Positions 18,427 through 27,704 of a stretch of DNA of 33,966 bases are shown here, piece after piece. The position numbers and the translations under genes were made by a program. Position 1 is the first letter of the stretch; each line of letters starts with the position of its first letter. The notes beneath the pieces are model-generated. The model was given only the letters and a program-made list of their open reading frames with translations, did not search any database and was not told where the DNA came from. Source of the DNA: Clostridia bacterium (GTDB lineage Bacteria > Bacillota_A > Clostridia > Christensenellales > Aristaeellaceae); NCBI GenBank assembly GCA_017430945.1, contig JAFRMB010000044.1, positions 1 to 33,966 on the forward strand, written 5' to 3'.

Positions 18427-18639
18427 CGCCATGAACGGGTCACAGGTCGTGGTTTGATGCGTCCATCTGCTGAGAACTTACTTTTGAGACCGTGCGGGAC
18501 ATCGCTACGGCATACGGGCTTTTCGTCGAACCGAGGGATCACGGTGCCTGCATGGGATCGGGCATAGGATCTGACAAAGGATCGGCCGGTGCGAAATGCA
18601 CTGCCGGGATAGAATAGAACATCGTTTGGGGAGTATCCA

Positions 18640-21072
18640 ATGGCACGCAAAAAGAATGCAGATCTGCCGCCGCGCAAGCCGGAGGAGATCATCGAGAAGA
18701 ACATGGAGGACGTGATGCACGATTCCATGATGCCGTATTCTGAATACGTCATCCTGGAGCGCGCGCTGCCGCGGGTTGAGGACGGCCTGAAGCCCGTCCA
18801 GCGGCGCATCCTCTACACGATGCACGAACTCGGCAATACGTCCGACAAGCCGCACAGAAAGTGCGCGCGCATCGTCGGCGACTGTCTGGGCAAGTTCCAT
18901 CCCCACGGCGACACTTCCGTATACGATGCTCTGGCCCGCATGGCGCAGGACTTCGTGATGCGCACGCGTCTGGTGGACGGCCACGGCAATTTCGGCTCGA
19001 TCGACGGCGACAGCCCCGCCGCCATGCGATACACGGAGGCGCGCATGACCGAGCAGGCCGAGGTCATGCTGCGCGACATCGAAAAGGACACGGTCGGTTT
19101 TCATCTGAACTTTGACGATACGATCCGCGAACCGGACGTGCTTCCCGCGCGCTTTCCAAATCTGCTGGTGAACGGCTCCAGCGGCATCGCCGTCGGTCTG
19201 GCGACGAATATCCCGCCGCACAATCTCGGAGAGGCCGTGGATGCTGTGATCGCTCAGATCGACGATCCCAACATCACGACAGCCGGTCTCATGCGGATCA
19301 TGCCCGCGCCGGACTTCCCGACAGGCGGTCTGCTCGCGCGGGATGAAGAGTTGGTACAGGCATACGAGACGGGCAGGGGCAAGCTCAAGGTGCGCGCCAG
19401 GGTGCACATAGAGGACGGCCCTGCCGGTCGCAAGCTCATCGTGATCGACGAGATCCCTTACCAGGTCAACAAAGCTGCGATGCTTGAAAAGATCCTGCGC
19501 GTGTCTGAGGAGAAAAAGGGTGTGCTGTCCAACATCCATGACATACGCGACGAATCAGACCGCATGGGTATGCGCGCCGTGATCGAGGTCAAGAAGGACT
19601 GTGACCCGGACAAGGTGCTGAACGCACTGTACAAGTACACCGATCTTCAGACGACCTTTGGCGTCAATATGGTGGCCATCGCGGACGGCAAGCCGGTCCA
19701 GATGGGCATCGGGCAGATGATCGGCTATTATATCAAGCATCAAAAGGATGTCGTGACCCGCCGCACGAGATACGAGCTCGCTCAGGCCGAGGCCCGCGCC
19801 CACATCCTGGAAGGCCTGATCATCGCGGTGGACAACCTTGACGAGGTGATCCGCATCATCCGCTCCAGCAAGACCCCGAAGGAAGCAAGGGAGCGGCTGA
19901 TGGAGCGCTTCGAGCTGACGCAGATCCAGGCTCAGGCGATACTGGACATGCGCCTGCAGCGTTTGACCAATCTCGAGGTCCTTTCCCTTCGCCAGGAGTA
20001 CGCAGAGATCACGAAACTCATCGCGCGCCTCAAGGGCATACTCGCCAGTGAAAAGAAACTGATGGCCGTCATTAAAAAGGAGCTCGTCGAGATCCGAGAC
20101 AAGTATGCCGACCACAGGCGTACGGAGCTGGTCGACTCCTTTGATGAGATCGTGGTGGAGGACGAGAAGCCCGTCGCCGACGAGACGGTCGTCATGCTCA
20201 CGCAAGCCGGATTCATCAAGCGCATGGCGCCGAAGCTGTTCGAGAAGGGACTGGCTTCCGGCGATTTTGCGGATCCGCCGCGTCTGACCATCCGAACGAT
20301 GACAGATCGAAAGCTGATGTTCTTCACCAACACCGGCAACTGCTATCTGTTGCCGGCCGAGCAGCTGGCGGAGACCGCCAAGGCTAAGGATCGCGGTCTG
20401 CCGCTGGGGGGCGTACTGGCGGGGCTTGAAAGCGATGAAAAGCTCGTGGCGCTCATCGATTCCGGCGATTGGTCAGGTGAGTTGATGTTCTTCACGGAGA
20501 AGGGTCTGTGCAAGCGGACCTTGATGGAGGAGTACAACATCCGGAAGAACCGATTTGCCGCCATCAATCTGAGAAACGGCGACCACCTGCTCTGCGTACA
20601 AAAGCCGGAGGGCTTTGAAAGCGCGCTGCTCATATCGCGAAACGGTCAGGCGATCCACTTCGCCGTAGAAGAAGTATCCATCATCGGCCGCAACGCTGCC
20701 GGCGTCAAGGCCATGACTTTGAGCGAAGATGACGCCGTTGCCTCTGCGTTCCTGCACAACAGCGAAGGCGAGATCATCCTGATCTCTGAAATGGGATGCA
20801 TGAAGCGCTGCCTGCTGATCGACTTCGAACGTCAGGCCAGGGGTGGCAAGGGCGTCAAAGCGTTCAGCTTTTTGAAGAACGGTCAAAACGGCAGCTATGT
20901 AGCCGGCGCACTGATCGTCCGGGAGGCCTATGATTTCCGGATCGTACAGAAAAACGGCACGGTGACCCAATTCAACACAGAAGACGTTGCCATAGAGACC
21001 AGAAATGGGCGAGGACAGCCCTATGTAGTGGTCGTGATGGACAACGTTGTGACTGAACTCGTCAAAGCATGA
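18640..21072 (+). CDS. Type IIA DNA topoisomerase subunit A (ParC/GyrA)
   Basis: 810 residues. DNA-cleaving subunit. Seen: ERALPRVEDGLKPVQRRILY near the N-terminus (ParC-like wording), the quinolone-determining stretch KFHPHGDTSVYDAL with Thr92 at the position of E. coli GyrA Ser83 and Asp96 at Asp87, and catalytic Tyr131 in AMRYTEARM. A long coiled coil is followed by a C-terminal beta-pinwheel containing QARGGKG at about 732-738, which matches the GyrA-box pattern Q-x-R-G-G-K-G normally tied to DNA wrapping and negative supercoiling. It thus mixes ParC-like and GyrA-like traits, and gyrase versus topo IV is left open. Start ATG 18640 follows GGGGAG at 18628-18633. Ends 54 bases before a strong terminator. 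Confidence 0.94.
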   Translation: MARKKNADLPPRKPEEIIEKNMEDVMHDSMMPYSEYVILERALPRVEDGLKPVQRRILYTMHELGNTSDKPHRKCARIVGDCLGKFHPHGDTSVYDALARMAQDFVMRTRLVDGHGNFGSIDGDSPAAMRYTEARMTEQAEVMLRDIEKDTVGFHLNFDDTIREPDVLPARFPNLLVNGSSGIAVGLATNIPPHNLGEAVDAVIAQIDDPNITTAGLMRIMPAPDFPTGGLLARDEELVQAYETGRGKLKVRARVHIEDGPAGRKLIVIDEIPYQVNKAAMLEKILRVSEEKKGVLSNIHDIRDESDRMGMRAVIEVKKDCDPDKVLNALYKYTDLQTTFGVNMVAIADGKPVQMGIGQMIGYYIKHQKDVVTRRTRYELAQAEARAHILEGLIIAVDNLDEVIRIIRSSKTPKEARERLMERFELTQIQAQAILDMRLQRLTNLEVLSLRQEYAEITKLIARLKGILASEKKLMAVIKKELVEIRDKYADHRRTELVDSFDEIVVEDEKPVADETVVMLTQAGFIKRMAPKLFEKGLASGDFADPPRLTIRTMTDRKLMFFTNTGNCYLLPAEQLAETAKAKDRGLPLGGVLAGLESDEKLVALIDSGDWSGELMFFTEKGLCKRTLMEEYNIRKNRFAAINLRNGDHLLCVQKPEGFESALLISRNGQAIHFAVEEVSIIGRNAAGVKAMTLSEDDAVASAFLHNSEGEIILISEMGCMKRCLLIDFERQARGGKGVKAFSFLKNGQNGSYVAGALIVREAYDFRIVQKNGTVTQFNTEDVAIETRNGRGQPYVVVVMDNVVTELVKA

Positions 21073-21125
21073 ACAGGGTCCCTATCGCAGGGGCTCACAA
21101 CCTGAAGTCATTTCAGCCACAGAAA

Positions 21126-21169
21126 GAGCACCCGTCCGCGCGATGCGCGCTGACGGGTGCTCCTTCTTT
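21126..21169. terminator. Bidirectional terminator between topoisomerase subunit A and rodA
   Basis: 11-bp perfect stem GAGCACCCGTC / GACGGGTGCTC (21126-21136 and 21152-21162) with an internal GC-rich hairpin loop, followed on the + strand by CTTCTTTTTG. The minus side continues TTTCTG. It serves the convergent subunit A (+) and rodA (-) genes. Confidence 0.88.
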
Positions 21170-21173
21170 TTGA

Positions 21174-22415
21174 TCAGATCTGTACGACCCTGCTCGTGCT
21201 GACGCGCTGCTGCAGTTCTCTTTGCCGCGAGCGCATGACCACGTTTTGCACAAGTCCAAGGCCCATCATATTGGTCAGCATGTTGGAGCCTCCGTAACTG
21301 ACGAACGGCAGCGGGATGCCCGTGACAGGCAGGAGGCCGATGACCATGCCGACGTTTTCCACCACGTGGAACAGCAGCATGGCCGTTACGCCGACGATCA
21401 CATAGGAGCCGAAGGGATCCTTGACCCGAATGGACAGCCAGATCAGCCTGGCGATCATCAGCATATAGGAAATGATCAGCACGCTGCCGCCGACGAGTCC
21501 GAAGGATTCGCACACGATGGCGAAGATGAAGTCGGTGTGGTCGTCCGAGATGTAGCCGAGCGAGGCAAAGCTGCCGGGGGAGATGATGCCCTTGCCGAAC
21601 AATCCGCCGGAGCCGATCGCGATCTGTCCGTTGATGACCTGACGCGCTTCGTCGGGGTAGGATTCCGGATCCAGCCAGATCAGGATGCGGGTGAATCGAA
21701 AGTTGCCGGTCGCAGAGTTGTTCATGAAATACCACAGCGGAACGAGCAGTATGGCAAAGGCGATGATGACGCCCCATATGAGCTTTGAACTGGTGCCGGA
21801 GACGAACACCATGACTGCGAAAACGGCGATATACACAAGTGCCGTGCCGACGTCAGGCTGTGCGATGATCAAAACGAGCGGTATCCCCATGTAGATGGCC
21901 AGCGGAATGATGTCCGAGAATTTCATGATGGGCTTCATGCGGACGGAAAAGGCTTTGGCGAAGGCGACGATGATGGCCACCTTGCCGACCTCCGAGGTCT
22001 GGAAACCACGGTCGCCGCCGCCCCAGGCCAGAAACGCGGTCATGCCGCCGCGGCCGGCCTGTGCGATCAATAGCGTGAACAACAGAAGAACGATGTTCCC
22101 CGCGTAAATGACGTTCGCATACTGGCCGTACAGGTCGAACGGAAAGAATATGATGATGGCCATCGCGACCAGTCCGGCGCCGATCCACATGAGCTGAAGC
22201 CTGGGGTAGAGTATGGACTGGGTCTGAAGCATCTCCACGATGTTCGAAGGATACTCCGTGACCTGGCTGGATGTGGCTGAGAATATGCACACGACGCCGA
22301 ATACCGAAATGGCCATGACGATCAGGAACAGGGGCCAATCGAAATACTTCATCAGGCTCCTGTCGAACTTATTGTCGCGAATATATTTGAAGAATGCCCG
22401 GATCCTTTGGAACAT
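21174..22415 (-). CDS. rodA: Rod-shape SEDS peptidoglycan glycosyltransferase RodA
   Basis: 413 residues, about ten hydrophobic segments. Polymerises lipid II during side-wall growth, paired with the PBP2 encoded just upstream. Seen: IFSATSS at the end of TM1, WGGGDRGFQTSEVGKVAIIV, the catalytic Asp188 in IIAQPDVGTALVY, RILIWLDPESYPDEARQVINGQIAIGSGG (as two adjoining segments of the SEDS extracellular loop), and GIPLPFVSYGGSNM near the end. RodA is preferred over FtsW because of the mre-PBP2 context. Start 22415 has AAGGAGAG on the minus strand; 18 bases follow the PBP2 stop. Last gene of the six-gene operon. Confidence 0.95.
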   Translation of the reverse strand: MFQRIRAFFKYIRDNKFDRSLMKYFDWPLFLIVMAISVFGVVCIFSATSSQVTEYPSNIVEMLQTQSILYPRLQLMWIGAGLVAMAIIIFFPFDLYGQYANVIYAGNIVLLLFTLLIAQAGRGGMTAFLAWGGGDRGFQTSEVGKVAIIVAFAKAFSVRMKPIMKFSDIIPLAIYMGIPLVLIIAQPDVGTALVYIAVFAVMVFVSGTSSKLIWGVIIAFAILLVPLWYFMNNSATGNFRFTRILIWLDPESYPDEARQVINGQIAIGSGGLFGKGIISPGSFASLGYISDDHTDFIFAIVCESFGLVGGSVLIISYMLMIARLIWLSIRVKDPFGSYVIVGVTAMLLFHVVENVGMVIGLLPVTGIPLPFVSYGGSNMLTNMMGLGLVQNVVMRSRQRELQQRVSTSRVVQI

Positions 22416-22433
22416 GGCGTCTCTCCTTGATGA

Positions 22434-24911
22434 TCAGCTTGCCATCGTGAACTCGCTGTCCACAGTGGTGCTCTCCTTGTACTTCAGATTGTCGAGATAG
22501 TATTCGATGGTCTTGATGCACGCGGGAGAGGAATAAGCACCCGAATAGCCGTTCTGTATATAGCAGATGACGACGATCTTGGGGTCTTCAGCCGGGGCAT
22601 AGGTCACGATCCAGCTGTTGTTCTCGACGTCGAGCTCGGTCCTCTGGGAGGTACCGGTCTTGGCGGCGATGTCGTACTTGGCGTCGCGGAAGTACTTGGA
22701 AGCAGTACCGCCGGCGACCTCGTCCGTAACCTCCTCCATGCCCTTGCGTATGGCTGCGAAGTAGGCGCCGTCGGAGTAGATCTGATTTGCGATGATCGGC
22801 TGCTTTTCGATCACGATGCTGCCGTCCGGCGCGATGATCTTGTCTACGATCTGAGCGTCATACACCGTGCCGCCATTGACGATGGCGCTGACATATCTGG
22901 CGACAGCCACGGGTGTGACCATCGTGACCGACTGACCGATGCCGACCATGATGGTCTCGTTGGGCGTCCAAAACAGGTCTGCGAGGTAGGTGACGTAGGT
23001 GTTGACCATGTAGTGGCTCGAGATGTATTCCGCCGGCAGACCGATATCGTATTGCAGGATCTCGCGGATCGGGCGGTACCAGTCCGTCTTTACGTCATAG
23101 CTCACGGCGATGCGCATGAGGTCATTGATGGCCTTTTCGAGCACCTCGTTGGAAATGTTCATCCGCCGCTCGGCGATGGTGTTCGTAAGAGACTCCTTGA
23201 TGGCCTCGTAGGTCAACAGAGGCTTGGCCGTATTCTGCCATGTGGGTGTGTTTTCCGGGTCGTAAAGCATGTGCTGGTTGCCGACGATACTGGTGGCTTC
23301 ACCCGGGAGCTCGATGTTCGTCTTGCTGGTGAGACCGAGCGCGGCGGCCCAGCTGTACAGCTTGTCGATGCCGAGGCGATAGCTGACCTCATAAAAGAAG
23401 TAGTTGCAGGAGTTCTTGAGGCCCTCGACGACGGTCTGATTCTGATGGAGCATCGGATCGGATGTCCAGCATTTTGCGGGATTGGACTGGTTGGTCTTGT
23501 AGAAACCTCCCATGTCGCTGATGCGGGTCTCGAGGGTGATCGCGCCTTCAGACAGACCGGCGAGAGCTGTACACAGCTTGAATATGGAGCCGGGAGCGTC
23601 TTTTGTGGATATCGCGCGGTTGTACAGCGGGTCGTTGCCCTCCATGGCTTCTGACCAAAGGGAGGAATCGACTTTTCCGTCGTTGAAGATGCTCAGATCG
23701 TAGTCCGGATAGCTGACCATGCCGAGCACCTTGCCGGTATACGGATCCATGGCGACCATGGCTCCCGACTCGGCCAGGTCGATGTCCCAGCCGTTCTTCG
23801 CATAGTTCTTCAGAATGTCCTTGTTCTCGCGCTGCCAGTGGTCACGGCGCATGGTCTTTTCCTGCTGCTCGTGGATCTCGTCTATGGTCGACTTCAGCGC
23901 ATCGGACATCACCTTTTCAAGGTCGACGTCTATGGTCAGCATCACGGAATTGCCGTCGACAGGCGCCTGATAGGACAGCTCGCGCACGGCTTTGCCGCGC
24001 GTATCTACCTCCACCACGCGCTGTCCCTGACGGTACTGTATGTAAGGCGTCAGCTGGTCCTCAAGAGAACGCTCGATGCCGTCGGAGCCAATATATGCAT
24101 CGTTGGGATACCCCTGGCTTTGGTAGGTCTCCAGCGTGTTGCGGGAGATCTTGCTGATGTAACCGGTGACGTGGCAGGCGGTCCGGCCCTGGGGGTAGAC
24201 GCGCGATGAGCTCTCCTCGACGTCGATGCCGAGCAGGTCGAGCGAGCGCACCTGGATCTCGGATACGGTCTCATAGCCGACATCGTATGCGATGGTGACG
24301 GGCGTGGAGTTGAAGGCGTTCATGCGCGATTCCTGCCAAAGCGCGAGCACCTTTACGATCAGGTCTTCGTCGCGAACAGGGTCGAGTTCGCCATTCTTGA
24401 TGAGTTCGGTGATGCAGTACTTTTCAAGCAGCAGCGGATAGAGCTCCTCTTCTTCGGCCCGGCTCAGGTAGAAATTCGAGCGCCACTGCCTCTCCCGCGT
24501 CGATTCGACGGTGGGAGAGTCTGAGCCGGAATCGAAACGCCAGATCCCGTCCTCATCCTTCTTGAGCCAGAAGTCATTCACGCAGGCTTTTCCGTTGGAC
24601 TCCACCAGTTTGATGACGTTGATGAGCGTCTGCGTATAGGCGAGGCGGTCCGCATCGCTGTTGCGCGTGGGGTCGCGATAAAAGGTGACGTTGTAGCTGT
24701 TTCGGTCGTAGGCGAGAGGGACCATGTTCGTATCGAAGATCGTGCCGCGGCGGCCATACATCGTGATGGCCTTGGTGGAACGCGACTCCGCCCTGGAGGA
24801 ATAGTTGTCGCCGACCACCCGGATCATATAGTTGAGCCGCACGAAGAAGGCCATGAACACGAAGACCAGGATGCCGGACAGCAGAAGCATGCGTTTAAAA
24901 TAGGGTTTCAA
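22434..24911 (-). CDS. mrdA: Penicillin-binding protein 2 (elongation transpeptidase)
   Basis: 825 residues, longer than E. coli PBP2 (633). Cross-links side-wall peptidoglycan together with RodA. Seen: N-terminal TM helix (about 8-25), pedestal starting RRGTIFDTN, and the transpeptidase motifs S442-x-x-K445 (APGSIFKL), S501-C-N503 and K751-T-G753 (KTGTSQRT). Between PGEA (about 536-539) and GIGQSVTMVTP (about 657) is a ~95-residue helical insertion. The start is TTG at 24911, overlapping the mreD stop as TTGA, with GGGAGGTG at 24927-24920; the next ATG (24890) would cut into the cytoplasmic tail. The overlap implies translational coupling with mreD. Confidence 0.95.
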   Translation of the reverse strand: MKPYFKRMLLLSGILVFVFMAFFVRLNYMIRVVGDNYSSRAESRSTKAITMYGRRGTIFDTNMVPLAYDRNSYNVTFYRDPTRNSDADRLAYTQTLINVIKLVESNGKACVNDFWLKKDEDGIWRFDSGSDSPTVESTRERQWRSNFYLSRAEEEELYPLLLEKYCITELIKNGELDPVRDEDLIVKVLALWQESRMNAFNSTPVTIAYDVGYETVSEIQVRSLDLLGIDVEESSSRVYPQGRTACHVTGYISKISRNTLETYQSQGYPNDAYIGSDGIERSLEDQLTPYIQYRQGQRVVEVDTRGKAVRELSYQAPVDGNSVMLTIDVDLEKVMSDALKSTIDEIHEQQEKTMRRDHWQRENKDILKNYAKNGWDIDLAESGAMVAMDPYTGKVLGMVSYPDYDLSIFNDGKVDSSLWSEAMEGNDPLYNRAISTKDAPGSIFKLCTALAGLSEGAITLETRISDMGGFYKTNQSNPAKCWTSDPMLHQNQTVVEGLKNSCNYFFYEVSYRLGIDKLYSWAAALGLTSKTNIELPGEATSIVGNQHMLYDPENTPTWQNTAKPLLTYEAIKESLTNTIAERRMNISNEVLEKAINDLMRIAVSYDVKTDWYRPIREILQYDIGLPAEYISSHYMVNTYVTYLADLFWTPNETIMVGIGQSVTMVTPVAVARYVSAIVNGGTVYDAQIVDKIIAPDGSIVIEKQPIIANQIYSDGAYFAAIRKGMEEVTDEVAGGTASKYFRDAKYDIAAKTGTSQRTELDVENNSWIVTYAPAEDPKIVVICYIQNGYSGAYSSPACIKTIEYYLDNLKYKESTTVDSEFTMAS

Positions 24912-25456
24912 AAGCTTTTCACCTCCCGATTGCGGGGCGTTGCGCGGTCATTGCCGCGACCGACCAGCAGGCGCTGCATGAGTGGATTCAGAAGCATCGT
25001 GAGCGCGGTGCAGATCGCCGCGCGCACGAGGATGTTAAACAAATAGATGAATTCAAACGATGCCGTGTTGAAATACTGTATGAGGAACAGGGCGACCTCG
25101 CCAAGTGCATAGAGCGAGAAGACCCATGAGGCGCGCCAGATGACGCGGCGACGGCGTTTACGGCGGGAAGCCAGGATGCGTTCACCCGGCGCATAGACGA
25201 TCAGGCCGATCATGAAGCCGGACCACATGAAAAAGAAGGTCATCATGCCGAGCGTCCCGGATGTGATGTCCATGAGAAGTCCGCCAAACGTGCCGAAGAG
25301 CAATCCGCTCATCCTGCCCAGGATCATGCCGATGGACAGCACCGCGATGATGGTCAGCGGCACTACATAAACGCCCCGGTAAACCGCGGGGATCAGCGCG
25401 GTATCCATCAGGAAACAGAACAGGATCACCAGCGCCGGCGTGATTCGACGTAACAT
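24908..25456 (-). CDS. mreD: Rod-shape-determining membrane protein MreD
   Basis: 182 residues, with about five hydrophobic segments and a basic loop RRKRRRR near 98-104. Part of the elongasome that couples MreB/MreC to wall synthesis. Sequence is poorly conserved in this family, so the call rests on MLRRITPALVILF, the FGTFGGLLMDITSGTLG block typical of MreD, and position between mreC and the PBP2 gene. The C-terminus is basic and its stop overlaps the next start (TTGA). Start 25456 has CGGAGG just upstream on the minus strand. Confidence 0.9.
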   Translation of the reverse strand: MLRRITPALVILFCFLMDTALIPAVYRGVYVVPLTIIAVLSIGMILGRMSGLLFGTFGGLLMDITSGTLGMMTFFFMWSGFMIGLIVYAPGERILASRRKRRRRVIWRASWVFSLYALGEVALFLIQYFNTASFEFIYLFNILVRAAICTALTMLLNPLMQRLLVGRGNDRATPRNREVKSF

Positions 25457-25482
25457 ACAGCCTCCGGTCTATCGTATCGCCC

Positions 25483-25505
25483 ATGCCCGGCCGATGGCCG
25501 GGCAT
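25483..25505 (-). other. Intercistronic hairpin between mreC and mreD
   Basis: Perfect 10-bp GC-rich inverted repeat ATGCCCGGCC-GAT-GGCCGGGCAT, starting 11 bases past the mreC stop and 27 before the mreD start. No T-run follows on the minus strand, so it is not a good terminator; it may protect or space the operon mRNA. Confidence 0.6.
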
Positions 25506-25515
25506 ACGCGTCATA

Positions 25516-26613
25516 TCAGGAGTTTCTCACCCATTCATCCTCAGGCAGGGTCTCGAGGACTGCACCGCCGGTATCAGCGGACGGATAGCTCCAGGTGGCC
25601 TCGTCCGGTGTCGGAGAAGGAGTGGGCGTCGTGTTGGGATCCGGCGTAGGCGTACTGCCGATATTGGGCCGGGAGGTCGTGCTCACCGTGGGCAGCTGTT
25701 CGTCTGTATCCTTCTCGACGACCTCGCGCAGTACGAAGACCTCTTCGATATGCCTGAAGTCGACAGCGGGTGCTACGACCGCATAGCTGCCTTCGCTGCC
25801 GGCATCCATCGATACGGCCGTGACGGTACCGATATGGAGCCCCTTGGGATAGAGCGAATCCGTACCGGATGTGATCACGGCGTCGCCGGGCACGACGTTG
25901 TTCAGGCTGGGCAGGTAGTAAACATAGCATTCCGAGCGCGATGCGGACTGCGAGATCTCGCCGCGCATGATGCCGTTGTCACGCGTCGCCTGTACCATGC
26001 AGGCCACGGCGGAGCGCGTGTCGACGATGCATATCACCTTCGCGTAATTGATGCCCGCTTCATAGACGCGGCCGATCAGGCCGTCACCATTGACGACCGC
26101 CATCCCCGCAACGACGCCATCGTTTTTGCCACGGTTGATCGAGAACGTTTCGAACCATTGGCCGGGAGCTCGGGCAATGACCTTCGCGTAGATGGGATCA
26201 AGCGATTCATATCTTCCCTGCGCGTCCAGCAGCGATTGGAGCCTTTCGTTTTCAAGTTCGGCTTCCTTTGCGGCGTTGTACTGGAGCGAAAGCTGCTGAT
26301 AGTCCCTTGAGAGCTCGTCGAATTCAGCTTCCAGTTTCTCGTAATTGTGCCAGCGCTCTGTAAAGCGCCGCACGCCGTTCGTCGCGTTGGTGAACACGAG
26401 CTGTATGCGGCTGAACAGCGAGCCGATGCCGTTTTCGGCAAGGGAGATGTCGTTGGAATTGCGCAGCACAAGAAAGAATACGACGGCGGCAACGACCAAT
26501 ACGACCAGTATCGAGAATATGATGCTGCGTCGGCGTATGCGCCTCAACCGTATTTCCTGTGGTGAACGGCTCTTTCCGTATCTCTTGTTTTTTGTCTTCT
26601 TTTTGCCAGGCAT
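25516..26613 (-). CDS. mreC: Rod-shape-determining protein MreC
   Basis: 365 residues. Bitopic scaffold that activates PBP2-RodA. Seen: a very basic cytoplasmic start (KKKTKNKRYGKSR), one TM helix at about 33-52, a coiled coil (about 82-112, ELSRDYQQLSLQYNAAKEAE), then the beta-rich MreC domain with APGQWFETFSINRGKNDGV and VVNGDGLIGRVYE. The last ~65 residues form a low-complexity Pro/Thr tail with PTPDPNTTPTPSPTPDE, not part of the conserved fold. Start 26613 has only a weak ribosome site (AAGAGAG), so expression may depend on coupling to mreB, whose stop is 34 bases upstream. Confidence 0.93.
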   Translation of the reverse strand: MPGKKKTKNKRYGKSRSPQEIRLRRIRRRSIIFSILVVLVVAAVVFFLVLRNSNDISLAENGIGSLFSRIQLVFTNATNGVRRFTERWHNYEKLEAEFDELSRDYQQLSLQYNAAKEAELENERLQSLLDAQGRYESLDPIYAKVIARAPGQWFETFSINRGKNDGVVAGMAVVNGDGLIGRVYEAGINYAKVICIVDTRSAVACMVQATRDNGIMRGEISQSASRSECYVYYLPSLNNVVPGDAVITSGTDSLYPKGLHIGTVTAVSMDAGSEGSYAVVAPAVDFRHIEEVFVLREVVEKDTDEQLPTVSTTSRPNIGSTPTPDPNTTPTPSPTPDEATWSYPSADTGGAVLETLPEDEWVRNS

Positions 26614-26647
26614 ATCGCTGTCTCTCTTCGGTATGGTATGAGGACTA

Positions 26648-27688
26648 TCAGATCTCGATCAGGCAGCCGCTGAGTTCGATCTTCTGCGCCAGCCGTTCGT
26701 TCGAGGCGGCCAGACAGGCACCGAGGGCCACATCGTCCTGAGGATGATCGTCGACCATGACGTTCAACTTGAGCATTTCGCCCAGCCGCTCTGGCAGACC
26801 TTCAAGCAGCGCGCCACCGCCGGAAAGATAGATCCCGTTGGGAAGGATATCCTCTGATAGCTCCGCCGGAAGGTTGTCAAAGGCATCCTGGATGCTCTCG
26901 ACCAGCAGATCCACCTGAGGGGTGATGGCTTTATGGACGTCCTCTGCGGTGATCTCGACCGTCGCGGGCTTTCCGGATATGGCATCGCGCCCTCTCAGGC
27001 TGACCTTGTTCCTCGGAAGGCTGGGGTTGTGCAGCGCTGTGCCCAGATCGATCTTGAGATCCTCTGCCGTGCGCTGCCCGATGATCAGCTTTTTCTCGCG
27101 TCGGACATATCGTATGATGGCGTCGTCCAGTGAAAGCGAGCCCGTGCGCATCGTACGCGCGGCAACGACGCCATTCATGGACATGGCGGTGACTTCGGTG
27201 GTGCTTCCGCCGATCGACACCAGGAGGAAGCCGCGCGGCTCATCGATCGGGATGCCTGCGCCGAGCGCGGCTGCAACGGATGTGCGGATCAGCGAAGAGC
27301 GCTTCGCACCGGCAGCGCGCACGGCCTCTTCGAGTGCGCTGCGCTCTACGCGGGTCGTGCCCTGCGACATGGATACCACGAGGCGGTTGCGCTCCAACGC
27401 TCTGCGCTTGCCGAGAGCCTTCTCCGAGAGGCGCTGTATGAGTGCCGTCGTGAGTTCGATCTCGCTGACGGCACCGCTCATGACAGGAGAGACGAGGACA
27501 CAGTCGCGCGGCGTCCGGCCGAGCATCTGGCGGGCGTCACGACCGGCTGCGATGACTTCGTCGACTTCCTCGCGAAGTGTCAGCACGTAGCTCGGCTCGC
27601 GAAGCACGATGCCTTCGTTTTCAAGACAGATGGTGACGTTTGCAGATCCGAGGTCTATGCCTACGCCGCCGTTTGAAAAAACACCCAT
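26648..27688 (-). CDS. mreB: Actin-like rod-shape protein MreB
   Basis: 346 residues from ATG 27688, preferred over 27742 because TTGGAGGAAG lies just upstream and MGVFSNGGVGIDLGSANV matches the family start. Forms ATP-dependent filaments under the membrane that direct the elongasome. Seen: phosphate-1 loop GIDLGSANVTI, phosphate-2 SIGGSTTEV, connecting RTSVAAALGAGIPIDEPRG, and adenosine motif LSGGGALLEGLPERL. First cell-shape gene after maf, 16 bases after its stop. Slightly unusual wording (GSAN for GTAN) is compatible with MreB or the Mbl paralogue; operon context favours MreB. Confidence 0.95.
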   Translation of the reverse strand: MGVFSNGGVGIDLGSANVTICLENEGIVLREPSYVLTLREEVDEVIAAGRDARQMLGRTPRDCVLVSPVMSGAVSEIELTTALIQRLSEKALGKRRALERNRLVVSMSQGTTRVERSALEEAVRAAGAKRSSLIRTSVAAALGAGIPIDEPRGFLLVSIGGSTTEVTAMSMNGVVAARTMRTGSLSLDDAIIRYVRREKKLIIGQRTAEDLKIDLGTALHNPSLPRNKVSLRGRDAISGKPATVEITAEDVHKAITPQVDLLVESIQDAFDNLPAELSEDILPNGIYLSGGGALLEGLPERLGEMLKLNVMVDDHPQDDVALGACLAASNERLAQKIELSGCLIEI

Positions 27689-27704
27689 ATTCTTCCTCCA
27701 ATAA

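Noticed and set aside
18505..19539. 344-residue open frame on the - strand
   Set aside because: Antisense to topoisomerase subunit A; no ribosome site or recognisable motif.
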